A stretch of DNA of 64,000 nucleotides from Pseudomonas sp. R84 (GCF_009834515.1 NZ_CP019426.1:5401001-5465000), one strand, 5' to 3'. Positions 1 through 14,379 are shown, counted from the first letter of the stretch. A program made the numbers and translations. The notes: generated by a model not told the origin, from the sequence alone.

Positions 1-204
1 TACCACATAAATAAGGTGGCGAATCATGTAATACAGCGGGCTGCCCGACTGCGCCGCCGCCACTTCGGTGGACGCCGAGGCAATCATGATCAGGCCAAGA
101 CCGAGCAGTGCCAGGCAACCGGCGAGCATCGGGAAATCGAGGTCGATGCCGCGCCCGGTGATGATCGGCGACGGGTACGGCTTGATGATATTGAACAGAC
201 TCAT
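1..204 (-). CDS. ftsW: FtsW, N-terminal fragment (cut by window edge)
   Basis: Only the first 68 codons are present. The reading begins MSLFNIIKPYPSPIITGRG and runs into a first hydrophobic segment (FPMLAGCLALLGLGLIMIAS) typical of FtsW, the SEDS-family septal peptidoglycan glycosyltransferase that works with FtsI at the divisome. The ATG (complement of 202-204) overlaps the murD stop codon (ATGA), the usual dcw cluster arrangement, and murD-ftsW order supports the call. The rest of the gene lies outside the window. Confidence 0.9.
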   Translation of the reverse strand, partial: MSLFNIIKPYPSPIITGRGIDLDFPMLAGCLALLGLGLIMIASASTEVAAAQSGSPLYYMIRHLIYVV

Positions 205-1547
205 GCCAGTTCCTCCACAGCGCGGACGAACTGGTGACCACGGTCTTCATAATTCTTGAACATGTCGAAACTGGCGCAGGCCGGCGACAGCAGCACGACG
301 TCACCCGGTTGGGCGGCAGAGCGGCATTGCGCAACGGCGTCAACCAGTGAGGTCGCGCGAATCAATGGCACGGCATCACCGATGGCATCGCCGATCTTGT
401 CGGAGTCACGGCCCATCAGGATCACGGCGCGACAGTTGGCCGCCACCGGATCACGCAGATCGTTGAATTCGGCACCCTTGCCATCGCCACCGGCAATCAG
501 GATGACCTTGCCGTCGATGTCCGCACCCAGGCCTTCGATGGCGGCCAGAGCGGCACCAACGTTGGTGGCTTTGGAATCGTTGTAATACGCCACACCGTCG
601 AGATCACGTACCCACTGGCAGCGATGTTCGAGACCGGCGAAAGTGCGCAGGGCCGAGAGCATGGCGTCGAACGGCAGGCCCACGGCATGCCCAAGCGCCA
701 ATGCCGCGAGGGCGTTGGACTGGTTGTGTGCGCCACGAATCTTCAGTTCACGCACGGGCATCAGGTTCTGGAATTCGAAGGCCAGGTATTTCTCGCCGTC
801 TTCTTCGCGGATACCGAAGGCTTTGAAATCCGGTTTGGTCAGACCGAAGGTCCAGCACGGCTGGCCCTCGCCCATCAACGGACGGGTCAGCGCATCCTGA
901 CGGTTGACCACGAACTGCTTCGCGCCACGGAAAATCCGATGCTTGGCCAGGTGGTACGCCGGCAGACCGCTGTAGCGATCCATGTGGTCTTCGCTGATGT
1001 TCAGCACGGTGGCCACTTCAGCGTTGAGCTGGTCGGTGGTTTCCAGTTGGAAACTCGACAGTTCCATCACGTACAGCTCGACGTCGTCGCTGAGTAGATC
1101 CAGCGCCGGGGTGCCGAGGTTACCGCCGACGGCGACGCGTTTGCCGGCCGCAGCCGCCATCTCGCCAACCAGGGTGGTGACGGTGCTCTTCGCGTTGGAA
1201 CCGCTGATGGCCACGATCGGCGCCCGCGCGTTACGCGCGAACAGCTCGATGTCGCCGGACAGTTTCACGCCACGGGCCGCGGCGGCTTGCAGGGCCGGGG
1301 TCGCCAGCGCCAGGCCGGGGCTCACGTAGAGCTCGTCGGCACGGCAGAGGAATTCGACGTCCAGCTCGCCACAACGCACTTCCACGTGCGGATAGTCACG
1401 CTTGAGCGTGGCCAGTTCCGGTGGATTTTCCCGCGTGTCCGCCACGGCAAACGACGTGCCCCGGTTCGCCAGGAAGCGAACCAGGGACATGCCGCTCTTG
1501 CCGAGGCCGACAACGATGCGGAAGTGGTCAGAAGCGATCAGAGACAC
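201..1547 (-). CDS. murD: UDP-N-acetylmuramoylalanine--D-glutamate ligase MurD
   Basis: Cytoplasmic ATP-dependent ligase that adds D-glutamate to UDP-MurNAc-L-Ala in peptidoglycan precursor synthesis. The 448-residue length is normal for MurD. The N-terminal Rossmann region begins with VVGLGKSGMS (about 12-21), the ATP-binding loop SGSNAKST sits at residues 115-122, followed by the Mur-ligase central motif NISEDHMDRY. The start is ATG (MSLIASDHF), 5 nt after the mraY stop. The stop overlaps the ftsW start, so the two are probably translationally coupled. The loop has SNAK rather than the commoner TNGK; this variant is seen in pseudomonad MurD as far as I recall. Confidence 0.97.
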   Translation of the reverse strand: MSLIASDHFRIVVGLGKSGMSLVRFLANRGTSFAVADTRENPPELATLKRDYPHVEVRCGELDVEFLCRADELYVSPGLALATPALQAAAARGVKLSGDIELFARNARAPIVAISGSNAKSTVTTLVGEMAAAAGKRVAVGGNLGTPALDLLSDDVELYVMELSSFQLETTDQLNAEVATVLNISEDHMDRYSGLPAYHLAKHRIFRGAKQFVVNRQDALTRPLMGEGQPCWTFGLTKPDFKAFGIREEDGEKYLAFEFQNLMPVRELKIRGAHNQSNALAALALGHAVGLPFDAMLSALRTFAGLEHRCQWVRDLDGVAYYNDSKATNVGAALAAIEGLGADIDGKVILIAGGDGKGAEFNDLRDPVAANCRAVILMGRDSDKIGDAIGDAVPLIRATSLVDAVAQCRSAAQPGDVVLLSPACASFDMFKNYEDRGHQFVRAVEELA

Positions 1548-1552
1548 TCGTT

Positions 1553-2635
1553 CTACCTCAGCTTCAGGGTGGCAAGGCCGACCAACACGAGAATCACGGT
1601 GATGATCCAGAAACGGACGATCACGCGCGGCTCGGGCCAGCCCTTGAGTTCAAAGTGGTGGTGTATCGGTGCCATGCGGAACACACGGCGACCGGTCAGC
1701 TTAAAGGACGCAACCTGAATGACGACTGACAGGGTTTCCATCACGAACACGCCGCCCATGATGAACAGGACGATTTCCTGACGGACGATCACCGCGATGG
1801 TGCCCAGTGCCGCGCCGAGTGCCAGTGCACCGACGTCACCCATGAACACTTGCGCCGGATAGGTGTTGAACCAGAGGAAGCCGAGGCCGGCACCGATCAG
1901 CGCGCCGCAGAACACGATCAGTTCGCCCGCGCCCGGCACGTAAGGGATCAACAGGTATTCAGCGAATTTCACGTTACCCGACAGGTAGCAGAAGATGCCG
2001 AGGCCACCGCCGACCATCACGGTCGGCATGATTGCCAGGCCATCAAGGCCGTCAGTCAGGTTGACCGCGTTGCTCGAGCCGACGATCACAAAGTAAGTCA
2101 GCACGATGAAGCCCAAGCCCAGCGGAATGCTGTAGTCCTTGAGCATCGGCAGAATCAGCGTGGTTTCCACCGGCGTGGAAGCGGTCATATAAAGGAAGAT
2201 CGCCGCGCCGAGGCCGAACACCGACTGCCAGAAATACTTCCAGCGGCTCGGCAAGCCACGGGAGTTCTTCTCGATGACTTTGCGGTAATCGTCGACCCAG
2301 CCGATGGCGCCGAACAGCAAGGTCACCAGCAAAACAGTCCAGACGTAGCGGTTGCTCAGGTCAGCCCAAAGCAAGGTGCTGACGCCGATCGACGACAGAA
2401 TCAGTGCGCCGCCCATGGTCGGTGTACCCGACTTGGACAGGTGCGATTGCGGACCGTCGTTACGAACGGACTGGCCGATCTGACGGTTCTGCAAAGTGCG
2501 GATCATCCACGGGCCATAGCACAGCGACAAAACCAGCGCGGTCAGCACACCGAGAATCCCGCGCAGGGTCAGGTACTGAAAGACCGCGAAGCCTTTGTAG
2601 AACTGTTGCAGATACTCCGCTAGCAGCAGCAGCAT
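1553..2635 (-). CDS. mraY: Phospho-N-acetylmuramoyl-pentapeptide transferase MraY
   Basis: Integral inner-membrane enzyme that transfers phospho-MurNAc-pentapeptide to undecaprenyl phosphate, making lipid I. The product is 360 residues, the usual size, beginning [19 protein letters not shown]. Several hydrophobic helices and the signatures VDDYRK (cytoplasmic Asp-rich loop), [13 protein letters not shown] and the C-terminal MAPIHHHFE motif are visible. An upstream in-frame ATG at 2662 would add nine residues but lies inside murF; the ATG at 2635 forms a TAATG overlap with the murF stop, which decides the start. Confidence 0.97.
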   Translation of the reverse strand: MLLLLAEYLQQFYKGFAVFQYLTLRGILGVLTALVLSLCYGPWMIRTLQNRQIGQSVRNDGPQSHLSKSGTPTMGGALILSSIGVSTLLWADLSNRYVWTVLLVTLLFGAIGWVDDYRKVIEKNSRGLPSRWKYFWQSVFGLGAAIFLYMTASTPVETTLILPMLKDYSIPLGLGFIVLTYFVIVGSSNAVNLTDGLDGLAIMPTVMVGGGLGIFCYLSGNVKFAEYLLIPYVPGAGELIVFCGALIGAGLGFLWFNTYPAQVFMGDVGALALGAALGTIAVIVRQEIVLFIMGGVFVMETLSVVIQVASFKLTGRRVFRMAPIHHHFELKGWPEPRVIVRFWIITVILVLVGLATLKLR

Positions 2636-4002
2636 TAATGTTTCTCCAGACTGGACCCGCACAGAGCCGCAACGATGTTTTCCATCGCTGCACTGCGCGA
2701 ACCCTTGATCAAAATGGTGGTGTTTGTGTCCTGCTCGGCGTCGAGGGCCTGAATCAGTTCGGCTTGCGTGCCGAAGTGATACGCCTGTTCACCGAAAGCG
2801 TTTACGGCGTGAACCATGTTTGGCCCAACGGCATAAAGCGCGGAAACCTTGCCCCGGGCGTACTCGCCCACGTCGCGGTGCCCCTGCTCCGCCCAATCGC
2901 CCAACTCGCCGATATCTCCGAGCACCAGGACGGTGCGGCCGGAAAAGCCGGCGAGTATATCAACGGCCGCGCACATCGAGGTGGGGTTTGCGTTGTAAGT
3001 GTCATCGATCACGCGCATACCGTTCTTCGCCAGTTGCGCGACGGTGCGACCCTTGACCGATTGCACGGCGCCAAGCCCGGTGGCGATGCCGAACAGCGAC
3101 ACACCCAGGGCGTGAGCGGCAGCGGCGGCGGCCATGGAATTGGCGACGTTGTGGGTGCCGAGCAGGTTCAGTTGAACGCGCTCGACACCTTCAGGTGTGT
3201 GCAGATTGAAGGCCGGGCAACCGCGTGCATCGGTGCTCAGGTCGCTGGCGTAGAAGTCAGCCTGAACGTTGTTCAGGGCGAAAGTCAGCACCTTGCGAGC
3301 GCCCGCACGGGTCTTCCAGATACCTAAGGCTTTGTCATCGAGGTTGAGCACGGCGACACCATCAGCCGCCAGCCCGTCGATGATTTCGCCTTTGGCTTCG
3401 ACGATTTTTTCCGGGCCGCCAAACTCACCGACGTGCGCGGTGCCGGCATTGTTGAGGATCGCCACGTGAGGCTTGGTCAGGCCAACGGTGTAAGCGATTT
3501 CGCCGAGACGCGAGGCGCCCAGTTCGATCACCGCCGAGGTGTGCTCCGGGGCCAGTTCGAGCAGGGTCAGCGGCGCGCCGAGGTCGTTGTTCAGATTGCC
3601 ACGGGTCGCCAGTACCGGACCGCGGGTGCGCAGGATGCTCGCGAGCATCTCCTTGACCGTGGTCTTGCCGCTGGAACCGGTGATCGCGGCGACTGGTTGA
3701 GTGAAGGCAGCACGGTTCAGCGCACCCAATTGGCCGAGGGCCTGACGGGTGTCTTTGACCAGCAGTTGCGGCAAGGTGCTGTCGGCGACTTCGCGCTCGA
3801 CCAGCGCAGCCACGGCGCCTTTTGCAGCGACGTCATTCAAATAGTCATGACCGTCGAAACGCGGACCGGTCAACGCAATAAACAGTTGGCCGGGCTGAAT
3901 CGCGCGGCTGTCGATGCTGACGCCGTCGAAGCTGGCATCGGCGGCGATCAAACGTGCGTCGAGCGCGTTGGTCAGTTCGCTGAGTTTGAGGGCCTTAAGC
4001 AT
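2635..4002 (-). CDS. murF: UDP-N-acetylmuramoyl-tripeptide--D-alanyl-D-alanine ligase MurF
   Basis: ATP-dependent cytoplasmic ligase that adds D-Ala-D-Ala to the UDP-MurNAc-tripeptide, the last soluble step before MraY. The 455-residue product has the N-terminal uridine-binding region ([17 protein letters not shown], about 28-44), the ATP loop GSSGKTT at 109-115 and the C-terminal [11 protein letters not shown] motif characteristic of MurF. It overlaps murE by 8 nt upstream and mraY by 1 nt downstream, so it belongs to one transcriptional and probably translationally coupled unit. Confidence 0.97.
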   Translation of the reverse strand: MLKALKLSELTNALDARLIAADASFDGVSIDSRAIQPGQLFIALTGPRFDGHDYLNDVAAKGAVAALVEREVADSTLPQLLVKDTRQALGQLGALNRAAFTQPVAAITGSSGKTTVKEMLASILRTRGPVLATRGNLNNDLGAPLTLLELAPEHTSAVIELGASRLGEIAYTVGLTKPHVAILNNAGTAHVGEFGGPEKIVEAKGEIIDGLAADGVAVLNLDDKALGIWKTRAGARKVLTFALNNVQADFYASDLSTDARGCPAFNLHTPEGVERVQLNLLGTHNVANSMAAAAAAHALGVSLFGIATGLGAVQSVKGRTVAQLAKNGMRVIDDTYNANPTSMCAAVDILAGFSGRTVLVLGDIGELGDWAEQGHRDVGEYARGKVSALYAVGPNMVHAVNAFGEQAYHFGTQAELIQALDAEQDTNTTILIKGSRSAAMENIVAALCGSSLEKH

Positions 4003-5457
4003 GGGCCACCTCCCACGCGGTCAGGGCGTGATCAGCCTCGACCAGATCGGAGAAGGCATGGCGCTCGCCGTTGATTTCCTGGTAGTCCTCATGACCTTTA
4101 CCGGCCAGGACAATCACGTCATCAGCCGAGGCGCCGGCAATCAGTTGTGCAATCGCCTGACCACGGCCGGCGACGAAGGTGACTTTATCCACAGCCGTGA
4201 AACCGGCGCGGATGTCGTCGAAAATCACTGCAGGGTCTTCAGTACGCGGGTTGTCGTCGGTAACCAGCACTTGATCAGCCAGACGCTCGACCACTTCGGC
4301 CATCAACGGACGTTTGCCGCGATCACGATCACCGCCGCAGCCAAACAGGCACAGCAGTTGACCTTTGACGTGCGGGCGCAATGCGCTCAGGACTTTTTCC
4401 AGCGCATCCGGGGTGTGGGCGTAATCGACCACCACCAAAGGCTGATTGCCACCGCCAAGACGCTGCATGCGCCCGGCCGGGCCTTCGAGTTTCGGCAGTA
4501 CTTTGAGAATTTCGTCGAGCGCGTAATCCAGACCGAGCAAGGCACCGACGGCTGCCAGTACGTTGCTCAGATTGAAGCGGCCGAGCAGCGTGCTGCGCAG
4601 ATGATGCTCGCCCTGCGGCGTCACCAATGTGGCGCGCACACCGTGGTCGTCGAACTGCGCTTCACGGCAGAACAGGTAAGCGCTGCTGTCGAGCAGGCTG
4701 TAGGTGATCAAGCGCGATTCGCGTTTTTCAGCGGCCAGTTGCCGGCCAAAATCGTCGTCGAGGTTGACCACACGGCACTTCAGATCATTCCAGGCGAACA
4801 GCTTGGCCTTGGCCTCTGCGTACGCCTGCATGGTGCCGTGATAGTCAAGGTGGTCGCGGGACAGGTTGGTCATCACTGCGACGTCGAACGCCAGCGCAGT
4901 GACGCGGCCCTGATCCAGACCGTGGGACGATACTTCCATGGCCACGGCTTTGGCGCCGGCCTTTTTCAGGTCGCCCAAGGTCGCTTGCACAGCGATCGGA
5001 TTCGGCGTGGTGTGCAGACCGCTTTGCAGTGCGCCATAGAAGCCGGAACCCAAGGTGCCGACGATGCCGCAATGCTGACCGAGTAGGTCCAGCGCCTGCG
5101 CAACCAATTGGGTCACGCTGGTCTTGCCGTTGGTGCCGGTCACACCGATCAGGTTCAGATGATGGCTTGGCTCACCGTAAAAACGCCCGGCGATGTCCGA
5201 CAGCTGCGCTGCCAGGCCTTTGACCGGAATCAGCGGCACGTCAGTGATCGGCAGCACGGTGGCGCCTTCCACTTCATAAGCAACCGCAGCTGCGCCACGT
5301 TGCAGGGCATCGGCAATGTGTGCACGGCCATCGAATTTGCCGCCAGGCACGGCGAGGAACAAATCGCCCGCGCGCACGTTGCGGCTGTCCAGCGCCAATT
5401 CACGGATCAACAGATCGTGGCCGGCGTGGGGGAATATCTTGTTCAGACTTAATGACA

Positions 5458-5458
<1 letters not shown>
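3995..5458 (-). CDS. murE: UDP-N-acetylmuramoyl-L-alanyl-D-glutamate--meso-diaminopimelate ligase MurE
   Basis: Adds the third stem-peptide residue to UDP-MurNAc-Ala-Glu. The 487-residue protein has the ATP loop GTNGKTS (108-114) and the substrate-discriminating motif DNPR (in VTDDNPRTEDP), which in this family indicates meso-diaminopimelate rather than lysine, as expected in a Gram-negative. The ATG shares one base with the ftsI stop (TGATG). It lies between ftsI and murF in the canonical dcw order. Confidence 0.97.
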
Positions 5459-7486
<2,028 letters not shown>

Positions 7487-7490
<4 letters not shown>

Positions 7491-8434
7491 CGCAGCTTCT
7501 CCGCGACGCGCATGACGGCGCTACGGGAACGTGGGTTGGCTTTGAGTTCGGCGTCGGAGGCCGTCTGCGCTTTGCCATGGACTTTGATTTTCGGTTCGAA
7601 CGCGACGTGGCGAACGGGCAGGTTGCGCGGCAGGTTGTCGGCTTCGCCTTTCACTAGCTTGCGCATGAACAGTTTGACGATACGGTCTTCCAGCGAGTGG
7701 AAGCTGATCACCACCAGACGGCCGCCAACTTCCAGAGCATCCAGTGCGGCTTCGAGGCCGGCTTCCAGATCACCCAGTTCGTTGTTGACGTGAATGCGCA
7801 AACCCTGGAAGGCACGGGTGGCCGGGTTCTTGCCCTTTTCCCATGCCGGGTTGGCGACTTTCAACACTTCAGCCAGATCGGCAGTGCGCTCGAACGGCTT
7901 GATATCGCGACGCTCGGCGACGGCACGGGCCATGCGACCGGAGAAACGCTCTTCGCCGTATTCCTTGAACACCCGGGCGATTTCTTCAGCCGGCGCAGTG
8001 TTGACGAACTCGGCAGCGCTGATGCCGCGGGACGGATCCATGCGCATGTCCAGCGGGCCGTCGTTAAGGAAACTGAAGCCGCGCTCAGCGTCATCGAGCT
8101 GCGGCGAAGACACGCCGAGGTCGAGCAGAATACCGCTGACCTTGCCGCTCAGACCTTGTTCAGCGACGACGGAACCGAGCTCGGCAAAGCTGCGCTGCAC
8201 AACGACAAAGCGGCCGTCTTCGGCCGCTAGCGTTTGCCCGGTGGCAATCGCTTGTGGATCTTTGTCGAATCCGATGAGCCGACCGTCCGTGCCAAGCTGG
8301 CTGAGGATCAACCGGCTGTGTCCGCCGCGCCCGAACGTGCCGTCCAGATAGCAGCCATCAGGACGTACGGCGAGAGCCTCGACGGCTTCGTCAAGCAGTA
8401 CGGTGATGTGGTTAAAGCCGCTATCAATAGTCAC
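7487..8434 (-). CDS. rsmH: 16S rRNA (cytosine1402-N4)-methyltransferase RsmH
   Basis: Methylates N4 of C1402 in the ribosomal decoding centre using S-adenosylmethionine. The 315-residue product (older name MraW) starts [21 protein letters not shown] and has the SAM-binding stretch [11 protein letters not shown] (about 31-41), LDLGVSSPQ and the closing [15 protein letters not shown] typical of the family. The start is GTG at 8434, overlapping the mraZ stop in a GTGA tetranucleotide, so translation is likely coupled to mraZ. Confidence 0.97.
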
Positions 8435-8886
8435 AGGATCAAATCACGCAGTTCATCAGGCATCGCGCCCGGTTGTTGAATGGCAGCAAGGTCAGCGGCA
8501 GATACCGCATTCCATGCATCCTCGTCCCACAATTGGAACTTGTTCAGTTGGCCTACCAGCATCGCGCGCTTATCGAGCCTGGCGTATTCGCGCAAACGCG
8601 GTGGAACCAGAAAACGGCCACTGCCATCGAGCTCGAGGTCGACGGCGTTGCCGATCAATAAACGCTGCAAGCGGCGGTTCTCTTCGCGAAGCGAAGGGAG
8701 TGCGCGCAACTTGGTTTCAATAATTTCCCACTCGTCGAGCGGATAGACACACAGACACGGATCAACGGCATCAATGGTCACGATCAATTGGCCGGAACTG
8801 CGCGAATCGAGCTCGTCACGGTACCGGCTCGGCATAGCGAGACGGCCCTTTGCGTCGAGACTGATAGCGTTAGCTCCGCGAAACAC
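8431..8886 (-). CDS. mraZ: Transcriptional regulator MraZ
   Basis: First gene of the dcw cluster and, in bacteria studied, a DNA-binding autorepressor of this cluster. The 151-residue protein begins [22 protein letters not shown] and contains two SpoVT/AbrB-like swapped-hairpin halves, the second with [16 protein letters not shown]. MraZ assembles as a ring and binds short direct repeats spaced one helical turn apart; such repeats are visible just upstream (see the promoter entry). Confidence 0.97.
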   Translation of the reverse strand: MFRGANAISLDAKGRLAMPSRYRDELDSRSSGQLIVTIDAVDPCLCVYPLDEWEIIETKLRALPSLREENRRLQRLLIGNAVDLELDGSGRFLVPPRLREYARLDKRAMLVGQLNKFQLWDEDAWNAVSAADLAAIQQPGAMPDELRDLIL

Positions 8887-8928
8887 GTCTGCGTTTCTCC
8901 AATTTTTATCGTTTTGAGCTCAAAAAAC

Positions 8929-8990
8929 CCACTTCATGCCACTTTCCGCCACTTGCGCACACTATAGGAATGCGCCCACCACACCGTCAA
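8929..8990 (-). promoter_or_regulatory. dcw promoter with three MraZ boxes
   Basis: On the minus strand a sigma70-like promoter is visible: TTGACG (8985-8990), an 18-nt spacer, and TATAGT (8961-8966), placing the start near 8954 with a leader of about 70 nt before mraZ. Directly downstream lie three AAGTGG hexamers at 8949-8954, 8939-8944 and 8929-8934, spaced exactly 10 bp. Phased direct repeats with a TGG core are the known target architecture of MraZ, so this is most likely the autoregulatory operator. Promoter strength and start site are inferred. Confidence 0.75.
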
Positions 8991-9289
8991 GGCGCGGATT
9001 AAAGGAAAACCCTTACAGAACGGAGATTTAGGAGCATAAAAGGAGGAGTAACGACAATTTGGCGGAGACTTTCGACCCATAACTTGATGCAGCACTGATA
9101 GCTGCGCTCGAAAGTTAAAGTAATTTGTTAAGAGTAAGATTTTTTCGGTATTACGAAAGCGCTTCTGCTGTTGATTGAAGCAAGGTGGGAAATGGCTATT
9201 ACTGCGTGTGCCGCTGCCGAACTTTCAGAGCAGGCCTGCTGATATTACACAGCCCTGTTGCCAATGATTCAAGCAGGGAAAGAAAAAGG
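8991..9289. other. Intergenic stretch between dcw promoter and rnpB
   Basis: About 300 nt, more AT-rich than the flanking genes, between the mraZ promoter and the 3' end of rnpB. I see no convincing open reading frame, no terminator with a clear U-tract and no recognised RNA motif. A purine-rich run (9041-9048) resembles a Shine-Dalgarno sequence on the plus strand, but no reading frame of credible length follows it. Confidence 0.5.
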
Positions 9290-9643
9290 TGGAGAGTCGA
9301 TCTGTAAGCCGGGTTCTGTCTTGAACAGTCATTCGTCTACGATGGCCATCACTGGACATCTTTAGCAACCTACCCGGTCCCAGCGCGGGCCACGCCTTGG
9401 GACCCTATTTGGTCTTGCTCCAAGTGGGGTTTACCTAGCCACGAACTGTTGCCAGACGTGCGGTGCGCTCTTACCGCACCTTTTCACCCTTACCGGCACC
9501 GAAGCGCTTAGGCGGTTATTTTCTGTGGCACTTTCCGTAGGCTCACGCCTCCCAGGCATTACCTGGCACTTCGCCCTATGGAGCCCGGACTTTCCTCCCC
9601 CCACTAATTTTCATAGAGGGCAGCGACTGTCCGATCGACTCTC
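9290..9643 (-). ncRNA. rnpB: RNase P RNA (catalytic subunit)
   Basis: Ribozyme that trims 5' leaders from pre-tRNAs. Read on the minus strand, the molecule starts AGAGTCGATCGGACAGTCGC and ends AGATCGACTCTCC, so the two ends pair (P1). Universal core sequences are present, including the GAGGAAAGTCCGGGCTCC block (about 9581-9598), a GGTAAGGGTGAAAAGGTGCG block, and the distal AGAACCCGGCTTA (about 9305-9318). Length of about 354 nt and the bacterial type A layout fit Pseudomonas. Exact ends are estimated from P1 pairing. Confidence 0.95.
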
Positions 9644-9715
9644 CGCCGCGAAGGTTAACGGCAGAGCGCCCGAAGAACAAGCGCTAAAAGCCTCAAGACC
9701 GCTATGGGCGACGGC

Positions 9716-10621
9716 TTACACGCCTTTCTGTTTATCCAGCGCAACCTGATACAGGACGTTTTTGCGTTCGCCAGTGATCTGCGCTGCCAGCGCGGCAGCA
9801 CGCTTGAGCGGCATCTCTTCAAGCAACAGATCGAGGATGCGCATCGCTTCGCTGCTGACGGCGTCTTCGGACTCCGGCGCCGTCCAGCCAGCCACCAACA
9901 CGACGCATTCGCCGCGCTGCTGATTGCTGTCCGACTCGACGAACGCGCGTAGCTCAGCCAGCGGCAGACCTTTTAGCGTCTCGAAGGTTTTGGTGATTTC
10001 CCGGGCGAGCAATGCCTGACGCTCACCGCCGAACACTGCTTCCATATCCTGCAGGCATTCAAGAATGCGGTGCGGTGCTTCATAGAAGATCAATGTACGC
10101 GGCTCTTCCCTGACGGCTTCCAGTCGCGCCTTGCGCCCGACCGATTTGGCCGGCAGAAAACCTTCGAAGATGAAGCGGTCGGACGGCAGACCGGCCGCCG
10201 ACAGTGCGGCGATAAGGGCGCAGGCACCCGGCACCGGCACCACATTGATTCCAGCCGCACGAGCCTGCCGCACCAGGTGATAACCCGGATCGGAAATCAG
10301 CGGTGTCCCCGCATCGGAAATCAGCGCGACGTTATCGCCCGCCAGCAGACGGGTAATAAAGCGGCTACCCTCATCTCTTTCGTTATGTTCGTGACAGGCA
10401 GCCAGCGGCGTGCCAATCCCGAAGTGCTGCATCAGCCGCGCCGAGTGGCGGGTGTCTTCGGCGGCGATCAATGCCACTTCGCGGAGGATCTTCAGGGCCC
10501 GGGCGCTGATGTCGTCCAGGTTGCCGATGGGCGTCGCCACCACATAAAGCGAGCCAGCAGCGGAATTCAGGGAACCTGGAGCAGTCAAAGCGCACACCTC
10601 GTGATCGGTAAAAGCGGCCAT
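9716..10621 (-). CDS. rsmI: 16S rRNA (cytidine1402-2'-O)-methyltransferase RsmI
   Basis: Methylates the 2'-O of C1402, the same nucleotide that RsmH modifies on N4. The 301-residue product has the tetrapyrrole-methylase fold signatures SLYVVATPIGNLDDIS (about 24-39), EDTRHSARLMQHFGI and SDAGTPLISDPGYHLV. It is divergent from lpoA across a 177-nt gap. The first 23 residues (MAAFTDHEVCALTAPGSLNSAAG) are less conserved and the true start could be slightly further in. Confidence 0.95.
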   Translation of the reverse strand: MAAFTDHEVCALTAPGSLNSAAGSLYVVATPIGNLDDISARALKILREVALIAAEDTRHSARLMQHFGIGTPLAACHEHNERDEGSRFITRLLAGDNVALISDAGTPLISDPGYHLVRQARAAGINVVPVPGACALIAALSAAGLPSDRFIFEGFLPAKSVGRKARLEAVREEPRTLIFYEAPHRILECLQDMEAVFGGERQALLAREITKTFETLKGLPLAELRAFVESDSNQQRGECVVLVAGWTAPESEDAVSSEAMRILDLLLEEMPLKRAAALAAQITGERKNVLYQVALDKQKGV

Positions 10622-10798
10622 TGTAGCGCGTCACGAGGCTTGCGATGCGCTCAAGCCGAACCCGGTTTTGCACGCCGTTGTGCGCCGCCGCAACATTTAC
10701 TCCAGCTAAATTGTCCGTTTCACGCCACTAACATCGCGCCCCGGCCAGTGCTTGGGTACAATTCGACGCTAATTTGATCGAGTATCAGGAACACTTAC

Positions 10799-12609
10799 AT
10801 GATCGCTTGCCTGCGGCTGTTCACTGCCCTCTGCCTCGCTGCCCTGTTGGCGGCTTGCGCCAGCTCCCCTTCCTCCAGCCTTGGCGAACTTCCACGGACC
10901 CCGGATGCCAGCATCGAGCAACTGCTCGAACAGGCGACCCAGGCGAAAACCCCGGAAAAAGCCGCTCTGTTGCGCCTCAGCGCTGCAGATCTGGCTTACC
11001 GCCAGGGCAATGCCGGACAGTCCGCGCAAATCCTGCAACAAGTGCCGATGGAGCAACTGAAGCCAGGCCAGCAGATTTTCGCCAGCACCTTGAACGCTGA
11101 ACTGGCGATGACTCGCAATCAGCCGAAAGCCGCGCTGACTGCCCTGAGCCATCCAAGCCTGCAACACCTGGGCGAAATGCCAGAAGAGCAGCAAGTGCGC
11201 ACCGGCACCGTCCACGCCCGCGCCCTTGAGGCCGACGGCCAGACCCTGGCTGCTGCTCGCGAGCGCGTATTCATCGCACCGATGCTGCAAGGCGAAGCCG
11301 CGAGCAAGAACCACGAAGCCATCTGGACCCTGATCGGCTCGCTGCCAACTGATCAACTGCAACCCAACACCACCGACGACCTCGGCGGCTGGATGGGTCT
11401 GGCACTGGCTGTGAAATCTGCCGGCACACTGGAACAGCAGCAAGCCGCGATCGACACCTGGCGTGCACAGAATCCAAAGCACCCGGCCGCAATCAACCTG
11501 CCGCTGCCGCTGACCAAACTCAAGGAACTGGCCAGCCAGCCCCTGAGCAAAATCGCCCTGCTGCTGCCGCAAGATGGTCAGTTGGCAGCGGTCGGTAAAG
11601 CACTGCGCGAAGGCTTCATGGCTGCGCACTACCAGGCTCAGCAGGCCGGACAAAAGCCGCCAGCGATCGAGTTCTACGACAGCTCCAAGCTGACCTCGAT
11701 GGACGAGTTCTACCGCAAGGCTCAGGCTGACGGCGTGCAACTGGTCGTTGGCCCGCTGGAAAAACCACTGGTCAAACAACTGAGCACTCGCCCGCAACTG
11801 CCGATCACCACCCTCGCGCTGAACTACAGCGAAGGTGATCAAGGCCCGGCGCAACTGTTCCAGTTCGGTCTGGCCGCTGAAGACGAAGCCCGCGAAGTCT
11901 CGCGCCGCGCCCGTGCCGATGGCCTGCATCGCGCCGCCATCATGGTACCGAAAGGCGAATGGGGCGACCGCGTCCTGCGTGCCTTCAGCCAGGACTGGCA
12001 GGCTAACGGTGGCAGCATCGTAGCGACCGAGCGTGTTGATCAGCCGGTGCAACTGGCCCAGCAAATCGCCGACATGTTCCAGCTGCGTCAAAGCGAAGCC
12101 CGCGCCAAGAGCCTGCAAAATGCCGCTGGCACCAACGTAGCCGCGCAGCCTTCGCGTCGTCAGGACATCGAGTTCATCTTCCTCGCTGCCACGCCGCAAC
12201 AGGCACAGCAGATCAAGCCGACCCTGAACTTCCAGTACGCCGGTGACGTTCCCGTTTACGCGACTTCGCACGTTTACAGCGCCAGTGGCGACGTCAACCA
12301 GTACAACGACATGAACGGCATTCGCTTCTGCGAAACGCCGTGGCTGCTCGACAACAGCGATCCACTGCGTCAGCAAGTGGTTGCACAGTGGCCGCAAGCC
12401 GCCGGCAGCCTCGGCCGCCTGTACGCGATGGGTGTGGATGCCTATCGTCTGGCACCGCGCCTGGGTCAACTCAAAGCCCTGCCGGACAGCCGCATCGATG
12501 GTGAGTCGGGCAGCCTCGGCATGACCCAGACCCAGCGTGTTGTGCGTCAGTTGCCTTGGGCGCAGTTCGTCAGCGGCCAGGTACAGCGCCTGCCGGACAC
12601 TCCGCGCTG

Positions 12610-12610
<1 letters not shown>
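10799..12610 (+). CDS. lpoA: Penicillin-binding protein activator LpoA
   Basis: Outer-membrane lipoprotein that reaches through the periplasm to activate the bifunctional peptidoglycan synthase PBP1a. The 603-residue protein has a lipoprotein signal peptide ending at a lipobox (LLAACASS, Cys at about 20), an N-terminal helical repeat (TPR-like) region to about residue 240, and a C-terminal periplasmic-binding-protein-like domain starting at KIALLLPQDGQLAAVGKALR. The stop overlaps the yraN start (TGATG). The order rsmI-lpoA-yraN-diaA-dolP is the same as in enterobacteria. Confidence 0.93.
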
Positions 12611-14245
<1,635 letters not shown>

Positions 14246-14257
14246 TACACGATCTCT

Positions 14258-14341
14258 GTAGGAGCTGCCGAAGGCTGCGATCCTTTGATCTTGCTTTTAA
14301 AAGATCAGGATCAAAAGATCGCAGCCTTCGGCAGCTCCTAC
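14258..14341. repeat. REP pair, GTAGGAGCTGCCG type
   Basis: Inverted pair of short palindromic repeats: GTAGGAGCTGCCGAAGGCTG at the left and its reverse complement at the right, with an AT-rich centre holding paired GATC-rich arms. The same family recurs at 36321-36410, 43983-44065 and 59215-59290 in this window. Such extragenic elements are typical of the P. fluorescens group and are mobilised by RAYT transposases, none of which is in this window. Confidence 0.85.
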
Positions 14342-14346
14342 GTAAT

Positions 14347-14378
14347 AAAAAAGGCGATCCATCCGGATCGCCTTTTTT
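14347..14378. terminator. Bidirectional terminator between dolP and sspB
   Basis: Perfect hairpin with arms GGCGATCC/GGATCGCC flanked by A6 on the left and T6 on the right, so it can terminate both the dolP transcript (plus) and the sspB transcript (minus). Confidence 0.9.
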
Positions 14379-14379
14379 A

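Noticed and set aside
9525..9749. Short plus-strand frame within the RNase P RNA region
   Set aside because: It lies across the rnpB gene on the opposite strand and shows no coding signal.
14258..14341. Possible CRISPR or mobile element from repeated palindromes across the window
   Set aside because: The repeats are isolated intergenic pairs, not regularly spaced with unique spacers, and no cas or transposase gene is present. They fit REP elements.
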